A stretch of DNA of 6,130 nt from the NCBI GenBank assembly GCA_946222055.1, contig CAMIEW010000062.1, positions 1-6,130 of the forward strand. Direction: 5' to 3'. The notes under the pieces were generated by a model. It had not been told where the DNA came from, did no database searches, and saw only the letters and a list, made by a program, of their open reading frames with translations. Source of the DNA: an uncultured Porphyromonas sp. (GTDB lineage Bacteria; Bacteroidota; Bacteroidia; Bacteroidales; Porphyromonadaceae). The translations under genes were made by a program, and so were the position numbers. The number at the start of each line of letters is the position of its first letter. The first letter of the stretch is position 1. Below, piece by piece: positions 1 to 5,682 of this stretch.

Positions 1-1013
1 GTCCCATCGGGGTAGGTGGGATCGGCATCGCCCGATGTGATGCAGACATGTACTCTTAGGTGGAGGAGCCGGTGGCTTAGTCGGTGGTCCTTGAGGGGCA
101 GGGTCTCTATGATCTCCCAGCCGTCCGGAGGAGTGGGCAGGGCGGTCGGCTCACTCTCCAATACCACTCCGGGCAGCTCGTAGAGACCCTTCCAGATCCC
201 ACGTCGGCTGTCCCGCCGGCGGATAGCTATCTGTCCCCGGTGAAGAAGTAGGAAGTACTCTATCCACCGCTCCCTCACCATGGTCTTGTGTGACTTGATG
301 GGAAGGAGGTTGACCAGTTCCGTTCCTCTTGACCGGCAGGCACCTCCGAGGGGGCAAGAGGCACAGAGGGGGCTCTTCGGTGTGCAGATGGTCGCTCCCA
401 GATCCATCATCGCCTGGTTGTACCGCCCTGGCTGCTCTCTCTCGAGAAACAGCCCTGCCATCTGGCGGTAGTACCGCTGACCTGGGGTGGTGTCTATAGG
501 CGTGTCGGTCGCTAAGTAGCGACTCAGGACGCGGTAGACATTGCCGTCCACGACAGCCAGAGGGTAGTCAAAGGCGATGCTCATGATCGCTGCGGTGGTG
601 TAGGGACCTATGCCCTTGAGTGCTGCCACCTCCCGCTCCTCGCGGGGGAAGACGCCCCCATGCTCCTCCATGATCTGTCGCGCAGCGTGCTGCATATTGT
701 GTGCTCGCGAGTAGTAGCCGAGGCCCTGCCAGAGGAGCATTAGCTCGTCTTCAGGTGCCTGGGCGAGACTCTTTACATTCGGCAGCTGCTCAATAAACCT
801 AAGGTAGTAGTCCCACCCCTGCACCGTTTGCGTCTGCTGGAGGATGATCTCTGAGACCCATATCCGGTAGGGATCCCTCGTGCCACGCCACGGGAGCTCC
901 CTGCCATGCTTGTCGAACCAGCGCAGCAGCCCTATACGGAAAGCACTGAGCTCAGCCGGAGTGATCGACTCCGGGGTGAGCTCAGTGCCTTTGCTTTTGG
1001 TAACCTTGGTCAC
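1..1013 (-). CDS. mutY: A/G-specific adenine DNA glycosylase MutY (C-terminus cut by window edge)
   Basis: MutY removes adenine mispaired with 8-oxoguanine or guanine in base excision repair. An uninterrupted frame of 337 complete codons runs off the left edge; the family is usually about 350-370 residues, so only the end of the C-terminal domain is missing. Near the N-terminus are WFDKHGRELPWR and then SEIILQQTQT with catalytic Glu55. The helix-hairpin-helix is LKGIGPYTT (about 132-140), followed by VVDGNVYRVLSR with catalytic Asp156. The Glu-Asp spacing of 101 equals that of E. coli (37/138). The [4Fe-4S] ligands are C210-X6-C217-X2-C220-X5-C226. Residues from about 240 on (IWKGLYELPG, DHRLSHRLLHLRVHV) are the Nudix-like domain that reads 8-oxoG. 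No ATG exists between the in-frame prs stop and the conserved region; GTG at 1013 is the only good start and leaves 6 bases after the prs stop. The identity is firm; the start is less certain. Confidence 0.95.
   Translation of the reverse strand, partial: MTKVTKSKGTELTPESITPAELSAFRIGLLRWFDKHGRELPWRGTRDPYRIWVSEIILQQTQTVQGWDYYLRFIEQLPNVKSLAQAPEDELMLLWQGLGYYSRAHNMQHAARQIMEEHGGVFPREEREVAALKGIGPYTTAAIMSIAFDYPLAVVDGNVYRVLSRYLATDTPIDTTPGQRYYRQMAGLFLEREQPGRYNQAMMDLGATICTPKSPLCASCPLGGACRSRGTELVNLLPIKSHKTMVRERWIEYFLLLHRGQIAIRRRDSRRGIWKGLYELPGVVLESEPTALPTPPDGWEIIETLPLKDHRLSHRLLHLRVHVCITSGDADPTYPDG
943..988. repeat. 46-base interrupted palindrome at the 5' end of mutY
   Basis: The outer arms GCACTGAGCTCA (943-954) and TGAGCTCAGTGC (977-988) are exact reverse complements. 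Inside them CCGGAGT (956-962) and ACTCCGG (968-974) pair around the 5-base loop GATCG, with a 1x2 internal loop between the two stems. As RNA this is a roughly 19-bp, GC-rich hairpin. It lies 32 bases after the prs stop and covers about codons 9-24 of mutY. On the mRNA (minus) strand only TTT follows, so it is a poor intrinsic terminator there. On the plus strand CTTTGCTTTT follows, but no plus-strand gene is present to terminate. It may attenuate mutY expression or protect the 3' end of prs mRNA; both roles are inference. Confidence 0.8.
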
Positions 1014-1019
1014 CTCGGA

Positions 1020-1958
1020 TCACATACCATAGAGATTGCTGATCGACTCGTGGGTCTCTACGCGACGGATCGCCTCAGCGAAGAGGGGTGCAATGGAGAG
1101 CACCTTGACCTTATCGCACTTCTTGGTGTAGGGAATAGAGTCGGTCACCACCAGCTCCTTGAGTGCGCTCTGCTCTACTCGCTCAGTGGCGGGATCGCTC
1201 ATCACGGCGTGTGAACACATAGCGCGTACAGAGCGAGCCCCGTGGTCCATCATCAGGTTGGCAGCCTTGGTGATGGTGCCGGCGGTATCGACGATATCGT
1301 CCACGAGAAGTACATCCTTGTCCTCCACGTCACCGATGATGCGCATCTCGGCGACGACATTGGCCTTGAGGCGCAGCTTGTGGCAGATCACCATCGGCAC
1401 TCCGAGGGCGTGGGCGTAGGTGTTGGCGCGCTTCGTACCGCCGACGTCAGGGGTGGCGATGACGAGGTTTTTGAGATCAATATTCTTCCGGATATAGTCG
1501 AGGAAGATATTGGAGGCGTAAAGGTGGTCTACGGGGACGTTGAAGAATCCCTGGATCTGGTCCGCATGGAGGTCCATGGTGATCAGGCGAGAGATGCCTG
1601 CTGCCTGCAGGAGGTCTGCCACCAGCTTGGCACCGATGGAGACGCGCGGCTTATCCTTACGGTCTTGACGGGCCCAGCCGAAGTAGGGGATCACAGCGGC
1701 GATGTAGTGAGCACTGGCGCGCTTGGCGGCATCAACCATAAGGAGCAGCTCCATCAGGTTATCAGCCGGGGCAAAGGTCGACTGCACGATGTAGGTGTCC
1801 TTACCACGGATCGACTCCTCAAAGCTGCCGGAGAACTCGCCGTCGGCAAAACGCTCGTACTTGAATTTTCCGAGGTCGCACTTCAGGCTGGAGCAGATCT
1901 GCTCAGCGAGGTTCATGCTCTTTTGCCCGGAGAAAATCCCAAATTCGTTCTTGTCCAT
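1020..1958 (-). CDS. prs: Ribose-phosphate pyrophosphokinase (PRPP synthetase)
   Basis: This cytosolic enzyme makes PRPP from ribose 5-phosphate and ATP for purine, pyrimidine, NAD, histidine and tryptophan synthesis. From the ATG at 1958 (MDKNEFGIFSGQKS) it is 312 residues, a usual length for the family. The reading frame is open further up, to an ATG at 2048, but those 30 residues are Ser/Asn-rich, overlap the end of galE and precede the normal N-terminus, so I exclude them. Visible motifs: the ATP-side loop ARQDRKDKPRVSIGAK (96-111), the signature MDLHADQIQGFF (128-139) with His131, Lys194 in HKLR (both at E. coli numbering), the ribose-phosphate loop DVGGTKRA (171-178) and the PRPP loop LLVDDIVDTAGT (217-228). 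It follows galE by 43 bases with no promoter box that I can see, so cotranscription is likely. mutY continues in the same frame after its TGA. Confidence 0.97.
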   Translation of the reverse strand: MDKNEFGIFSGQKSMNLAEQICSSLKCDLGKFKYERFADGEFSGSFEESIRGKDTYIVQSTFAPADNLMELLLMVDAAKRASAHYIAAVIPYFGWARQDRKDKPRVSIGAKLVADLLQAAGISRLITMDLHADQIQGFFNVPVDHLYASNIFLDYIRKNIDLKNLVIATPDVGGTKRANTYAHALGVPMVICHKLRLKANVVAEMRIIGDVEDKDVLLVDDIVDTAGTITKAANLMMDHGARSVRAMCSHAVMSDPATERVEQSALKELVVTDSIPYTKKCDKVKVLSIAPLFAEAIRRVETHESISNLYGM

Positions 1959-2001
1959 TGTACTGTTAGGGGTGGTATTATTTCTATTAGATAGTTTGCT
2001 A

Positions 2002-3036
2002 TTACTTTTGATTTCTCTTGAGAACTTGCTCCTGCCACTTCCAAGCACTTCGGAGGGAGTCCTCTATCGTGGACTGTGCCTGCCAGCCGAGGTAGTCATT
2101 CGCCTTCTTAGGATCGGCCCATACGGCGACGATGTCACCCTCGCGACGCGGTCCGATCTTGTAGGGGACCTTGACGCCCGTTGCTCGCTCAAAAGCGGTG
2201 ATCAGCTCCAGCACGCTCTCCCCCTTACCGGTGCCGATATTGTAGTACTCGTAGTTATCTCCGTCATGGTGGAGCATCCTGTCGATCGCAGCGACGTGCG
2301 CCTTAGCGAGGTCCACGACGTGGATGTAGTCACGGATGCAGGTACCGTCGGGGGTGGGGTAGTCATCTCCGAAGACGGTCAGCTCCTTGCGGATGCCGGC
2401 AGCCGCCTGTGTGATGTAGGGGATAAGGTTAGCAGGGACACCCCGAGGCTCCTCACCGATGTGTGCTGAGGGATGGGCGCCAATGGGATTGAAGTACCTC
2501 AGGCTGATCGCCTTGAAGGGTACGCCCGAGTGTATCGTGTCGCGGAGGATCTCTTCATTGATCTGCTTCGTATTGCCGTAGGGCGAGGTGGCCGGCATAA
2601 AGGGTGCCGTCTCGTCCACGGGGAGCTTCTCCGGCTGACCATACACGGTGCAGGAGGAGGAGAAGACGATCCCCCTCGTCCCAAACTCCGTCATGAGTGT
2701 CAGCTGATTGATCAGAGAAACAATGTTATTATGGTAGTAGAGCAGAGGCTTCTCGACCGACTCTCCTACTGCCTTGCTGGCAGCGAAGTGGATTACTCCG
2801 ACGATGGTCGGATTCTCCTCATAGACGCGTCTCATCGCCTCGAGGTCGTTGCAGTCGGACTTGTAAAACTTTGGCCTCAGACCGGTGATCCGCTCGATCC
2901 CGTCGAGGACCGACTCGTCAGAGTTGGAGAGGTTGTCGACAATGACCACCTCATACCCTGCTTCCTGAAGCTCTACGGTGGTGTGGGATCCGATGAATCC
3001 CGTCCCGCCCGTTACCAGTATTGTCTCTTTACTCAT
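2002..3036 (-). CDS. galE: UDP-glucose 4-epimerase (extended SDR family)
   Basis: GalE interconverts UDP-glucose and UDP-galactose using bound NAD+, feeding galactose metabolism and glycan synthesis in the cytosol. The chosen ATG at 3036 gives 344 residues beginning MSKETILVTGGTGFIGSH, with the Rossmann motif GGTGFIG at 10-16. A longer form from the ATG at 3102 would start upstream of the likely promoter and add a non-homologous leader. The catalytic triad is visible as S128 (FSSSCTVYG), Y153 and K157 (SPYGNTKQ). Further family motifs are RYFNPIGAHPS, GTCIRDYIHVVDLA (231-244), YYNIGTGKGESVLEL and PRREGD (296-301). The residue equivalent to E. coli Tyr299 is V305 (REGDIVAVWADP). A small side chain there is associated in this family with also accepting N-acetylated UDP-hexosamines. 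It is the first gene of the probable galE-prs-mutY unit. Confidence 0.96.
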   Translation of the reverse strand: MSKETILVTGGTGFIGSHTTVELQEAGYEVVIVDNLSNSDESVLDGIERITGLRPKFYKSDCNDLEAMRRVYEENPTIVGVIHFAASKAVGESVEKPLLYYHNNIVSLINQLTLMTEFGTRGIVFSSSCTVYGQPEKLPVDETAPFMPATSPYGNTKQINEEILRDTIHSGVPFKAISLRYFNPIGAHPSAHIGEEPRGVPANLIPYITQAAAGIRKELTVFGDDYPTPDGTCIRDYIHVVDLAKAHVAAIDRMLHHDGDNYEYYNIGTGKGESVLELITAFERATGVKVPYKIGPRREGDIVAVWADPKKANDYLGWQAQSTIEDSLRSAWKWQEQVLKRNQK

Positions 3037-3068
3037 TGGCTTACTTTGTATATCTGCGCTGTTCACTA

Positions 3069-3100
3069 CAAAGGTAGCCAATATTTCGGTAGAAAAGTTC
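3069..3100 (-). promoter_or_regulatory. Probable galE promoter, Bacteroidota type
   Basis: The minus strand reads TACCTTTG at 3076-3069, an exact match to the Bacteroidota -7 consensus TAnnTTTG. Upstream, TTTT at 3096-3093 is an imperfect -33 element, 16 bases away where about 19 is usual. Transcription would begin near 3060-3064, giving a leader of about 25 bases before the ATG at 3036. This supports the shorter galE start. The octamer AACTTTTC occurs at 3099-3092 and again 20 bases upstream at 3119-3112. Confidence 0.5.
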
Positions 3101-3190
3101 ACGTTGCCCCGGAAAAGTTATCCAGGACTGAGAAATCCCATCTTCCGCTAAGTGAAACCTACGCTTAAATCGCTATGAAAACTCTTCTCC

Positions 3191-3243
3191 ATAAAAGTAG
3201 TGCCGGAGCTCGCTCTCTGTCAGAGAGAAAGCTCCGGCACTAC
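3191..3243 (-). terminator. Rho-independent-type terminator of the rnf operon
   Basis: The arms at 3197-3210 (GTAGTGCCGGAGCT) and 3230-3243 are a perfect 14-bp inverted repeat. Within them CTCTCTG and CAGAGAG add a second inner stem across a 2x2 mismatch. On the minus strand the hairpin begins 19 bases after the rnfA stop and is followed by TTTTAT. The T run is short, but position, stem strength and orientation fit a terminator closing the rnf operon and separating it from galE. Confidence 0.75.
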
Positions 3244-3261
3244 ATAGAGTGGTCCGGATCC

Positions 3262-3834
3262 TTATACCACGCCGGTGAAGCCCATAAAGGCAAGCGACAG
3301 CATGCCAGCAACGAGAAGCGCTGCGGGGATGCCCTGCATCGCCTTGGGGAGCGCTGTCTTGGCGAGCTGCTCGCGGATCGTCGCAAAGAGCGAGATCGCG
3401 ATCGTGTAGCCGATACCGGTCGAGAAGGCGTACATCATCGCCTGAGAGAGGTTGTAGTCCTTCTGGATCACAAGGATGGCGACACCGAGGATGACGCAAT
3501 TGGTGGTGATCAGCGGGAGGTAGATCCCGAGTGCTTGGAAGAGTGCAGGGGAAACCTTCTTGAGGACCGACTCGAGCATCTGTACGAGAGCGGCGATGAC
3601 GAGGATGAAGACGACATTCTGCAGGTATCCGAGGTTATTCGGGTCGAGGATCCCCTTCTGGAGACCGAAGGTGACCAGCACGGCAAGCACCATCACAAAG
3701 GTGACGGCAGCACCCATACCGAGGGCGGTATCGAGCTTCTTCGACACGCCGAGGAAGGGGCAGATACCGAGGAACTGGGCGAAGACAATATTATTGACAA
3801 ATATTGCGCCGATAAGTATGACTAAATACTCCAT
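3262..3834 (-). CDS. rnfA: Rnf electron transport complex subunit A
   Basis: RnfA is an integral inner-membrane subunit of the ferredoxin:NAD+ oxidoreductase; with RnfE it forms a pseudo-symmetric pair that carries electrons across the membrane through an intramembrane iron-sulfur centre. The 190-residue length is normal. About six hydrophobic segments are visible. Family motifs are FVNNIVFAQFLGICPFLGVSKK (begins at residue 12), LPLITTNCVILGV and YTIAISLFATIREQL. The two cysteines expected to ligate the shared cluster, C25 and C113, are both present. It starts 29 bases after rnfE and is the last gene before the operon terminator. NqrE is a close homologue, but the D-G-E-A order marks this as Rnf. 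Confidence 0.95.
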   Translation of the reverse strand: MEYLVILIGAIFVNNIVFAQFLGICPFLGVSKKLDTALGMGAAVTFVMVLAVLVTFGLQKGILDPNNLGYLQNVVFILVIAALVQMLESVLKKVSPALFQALGIYLPLITTNCVILGVAILVIQKDYNLSQAMMYAFSTGIGYTIAISLFATIREQLAKTALPKAMQGIPAALLVAGMLSLAFMGFTGVV

Positions 3835-3863
3835 ATCTTATATGACTTACTCAATGATGAGAC

Positions 3864-4547
3864 TTACACGCCCTCCTTGGCTGCCATGGGCGTCTGGTGG
3901 GGCTGATCCTTGAGGAGCTCACGCTCTGCCGCATCGCGCTCACGGCGCTCAGCGCTCTTCTTCCGCCTTTCCTTGATGACGTTATTGGCGGCGATCATAT
4001 ACCCGAGGACGATGAATCCACCGGGTGCGAGGACAAAGACCAGTGTGCCGTAGTCGGCGGCGAAGAGCTCCATACCGAAGAGCTTGCCTGACCCGAGGAT
4101 CTCACGGAAGCATCCGAGGAGCGTCAGGACGCAGGTGAAGCCTAGTCCGGAGCCGAGACCATCGACGAGGGAGTCGGCAACTCCATTCTTGGAAGCAAAG
4201 GACTCCGCACGACCGAGGACGATACAATTAACGACGATCAATGGGAGGAAGATACCGAGAGCGTCGTAGAGGGCTGGGGCATAAGCCTGTACCAACATCT
4301 GAACAATTGTGGTGAAGGCAGCGATCACGACGATGAATGCCGGGATGCGCACACCGTCGGGGATGACGCTCTTGAGTAGCGAGATGACTACGTTGGAGCA
4401 GATGAGCACGAATGTGGTCGCCAATCCCATGCCCATACCGGTCTCAGCACTCGAGGAGGTGCCAAGGGTAGGACACATGCCCAGTAGGGAGACGAGGATA
4501 GCGTTCTCTGTGATAAATCCGTTGAGGAATACTTTACCTTTATTCAT
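3864..4547 (-). CDS. rnfE: Rnf electron transport complex subunit E
   Basis: RnfE is the membrane partner of RnfA in the Rnf complex. The 227-residue protein has about six hydrophobic segments in residues 1-188. Family motifs are FITENAILVSLLGMCPTLGTS (begins at residue 11), GMGMGLATTFVLICSN, VRIPAFIVVIAAF and LGIFLPLIVVNCIVLGRAESFA. C25 and C108 are placed to help ligate the intramembrane Fe-S centre with RnfA. The last 37 residues (191-227) form a strongly charged tail rich in Arg, Lys and Glu, presumably outside the membrane and longer than the core fold requires. The ATG is 6 bases after the rnfG stop, so translational coupling is likely. Confidence 0.95.
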   Translation of the reverse strand: MNKGKVFLNGFITENAILVSLLGMCPTLGTSSSAETGMGMGLATTFVLICSNVVISLLKSVIPDGVRIPAFIVVIAAFTTIVQMLVQAYAPALYDALGIFLPLIVVNCIVLGRAESFASKNGVADSLVDGLGSGLGFTCVLTLLGCFREILGSGKLFGMELFAADYGTLVFVLAPGGFIVLGYMIAANNVIKERRKKSAERRERDAAERELLKDQPHQTPMAAKEGV

Positions 4548-4553
4548 GTCAAA

Positions 4554-5660
4554 TCAATTTTCAGCGTTCTCGTAAGCGGTGCGTGCCTGAGTGGCGATGG
4601 CGGCGGTGCGACTGATAGCATCGAGGAAAGCACGGCTCGTGACCGTTGCACCACTGATGGCATCGATGTCTCCTCCGTCCTGAGTAACCTTGAGCGGAGT
4701 CTCGAGGGATCGTCCGCGGATGTCGGAGGATGGGTGACCATTGTCCCTAAACCACTGCGCCACCTGACCCCCGAGCTGCTCGCTCTCCGACTCTTGGAGG
4801 ACAGCGTAGTCGAGTAGGTGATTACCTGCATCCAGTGCGGCGATAAAGAGCATGGGACCATTGTACCCACTCTCTGTGGGGGCAGTGATCGCTGCGCCCT
4901 GCCAGATACCTCCCCGGGTGGCAGGATAGATGGTATAGCTGTAGCCGGTGGCATCTGTGATGACGCTCTGCTCAGCGACAGGATCATTGTCGTGTGAGGG
5001 GAGGAGAGACAGGAGAAGGTCGCTGTCTACCTTCGCTGGCTTAGATGTCGTGTCGGCAGTCTCATCAGAGTGAGCTGACGCCCCATTGATGGACTGTATG
5101 CCGCGCATCGCCTTATTTATTGCGTCGATGAAGGCACGGCTGGTGATGGTGGCGGCTGTGATGGCGTCGATGGAGCCATTGTCCTTAGTCACCTTGAGCG
5201 GCTCGGTGAGAGACTTGCCGCGTACATCACTGGAGGGGTGAGCCTCACTGTGGAACCAGTGAGTTACGTGAGCACCCAGTCCCGGGGTCTCGCTTTGCTC
5301 CAGGACGGTGTAGTCGATGAGGTTATTGTCTGTGTCGATGCCTACGAGGATGCGGACATCGCCGCTGAAACCATCGTGTGAGGTCGACTCAACGGCATAG
5401 CCCACAGTCTCACCAGCCTTGGTGGCGGGATAGACGGTGAGACTGTCGCCATCGATGGCGACCTTAAATTGCTCCTTGTACGGGGCATTGTCGTACTCCG
5501 GGGCGACTGTCTTGATTCCGTCGAGAGTCGTATTGATGATCTGCTGGGCGATCACCTCTGATGTCTGGCTATTGATGAAAGCGAGGAGACCTCCTGCCAC
5601 CGAGCATACGAGCACGAGGCAGATCAGCATATGAGGTAGGGTGGATGATAGCTTCTTCAT
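4554..5660 (-). CDS. rnfG: RnfG-family subunit with two tandem FMN-binding domains
   Basis: RnfG is a membrane-anchored periplasmic flavoprotein of the Rnf complex with FMN linked to Thr by a phosphoester bond, normally about 200-230 residues with one FMN_bind domain. This one is 368 residues. Residues 9-29 form a single membrane anchor. Domain 1 (about 46-186) has ETPGLGAH and the attachment-type motif DAITAAT, with Thr171 as the expected FMN site. A hydrophilic linker (about 187-212) leads to domain 2 (about 213-354), which has the exact consensus DAISGAT with Thr339. From residue 73 to 184 the two domains align without gaps at a 168-residue offset, about 55 of 112 identical by my count. 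The ATG at 5660 is 22 bases after rnfD, and the hydrophobic anchor follows at once. Position between rnfD and rnfE confirms the role. FMN loading is inferred. Confidence 0.93.
   Translation of the reverse strand: MKKLSSTLPHMLICLVLVCSVAGGLLAFINSQTSEVIAQQIINTTLDGIKTVAPEYDNAPYKEQFKVAIDGDSLTVYPATKAGETVGYAVESTSHDGFSGDVRILVGIDTDNNLIDYTVLEQSETPGLGAHVTHWFHSEAHPSSDVRGKSLTEPLKVTKDNGSIDAITAATITSRAFIDAINKAMRGIQSINGASAHSDETADTTSKPAKVDSDLLLSLLPSHDNDPVAEQSVITDATGYSYTIYPATRGGIWQGAAITAPTESGYNGPMLFIAALDAGNHLLDYAVLQESESEQLGGQVAQWFRDNGHPSSDIRGRSLETPLKVTQDGGDIDAISGATVTSRAFLDAISRTAAIATQARTAYENAEN
4605..4940 (-). repeat. Second copy of the RnfG FMN-domain duplication
   Basis: This segment encodes RnfG residues 241-352 and is the diverged partner of 5109-5444, exactly 504 bases away. 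Both contain YPAT, a D-Y-x-V-L core, HPSSD, PLKVT and TSRAF. The best-conserved stretch, residues 309-349, shares about 30 of 41 positions with 141-181. Synonymous codons differ (the HPSSD codons, for example), so the duplication is old rather than an assembly artefact. Confidence 0.85.
5109..5444 (-). repeat. First copy of the RnfG FMN-domain duplication
   Basis: This segment encodes RnfG residues 73-184 and is paired with 4605-4940. It keeps the ETPGLG turn typical of RnfG/NqrC, which the second copy has lost. Weaker similarity extends back to about residue 46 (PEYDNAP against PSHDNDP, offset 167). The repeated unit is therefore the whole periplasmic domain without its membrane anchor. Confidence 0.85.
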
Positions 5661-5682
5661 GATACTCTGTGTGATAAGCGGT

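Noticed and set aside
1..1013. mutY as a broken gene, because no ordinary ATG-to-stop frame covers it
   Set aside because: Translating the strand by hand gives one uninterrupted frame with both catalytic residues and all four Fe-S cysteines. It only lacks an ATG and runs off the window edge.
1242..1994. Long plus-strand open frame of 250 codons
   Set aside because: It lies antisense to prs. The translation is rich in Val, Asp, Gly and His with no family motif, as expected for the complement of a well-conserved gene in GC-rich DNA.
1959..2048. 30-residue N-terminal extension of Prs from the ATG at 2048
   Set aside because: It would overlap the end of galE, is Ser/Asn-rich, and the standard N-terminus begins at the ATG at 1958.
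3037..3102. 22-residue N-terminal extension of GalE from the ATG at 3102
   Set aside because: It precedes the Rossmann motif by more than the family needs, and its codons cover the likely -7 box at 3069-3076.
2473..3168. Plus-strand open frame of 231 codons over galE
   Set aside because: It is antisense to galE, has no recognisable motif, and crosses the galE promoter. A shadow frame.
3103..3190. Possible small gene or RNA between the rnf terminator and galE
   Set aside because: The stretch is under 100 bases, with no convincing open frame, promoter box or strong fold beyond the features already listed.
3175..3825. Plus-strand open frame of 216 codons over rnfA and its terminator
   Set aside because: It reads through the terminator hairpin and the complement of rnfA. 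The very acidic and basic composition is the shadow of membrane codons, not a protein family.
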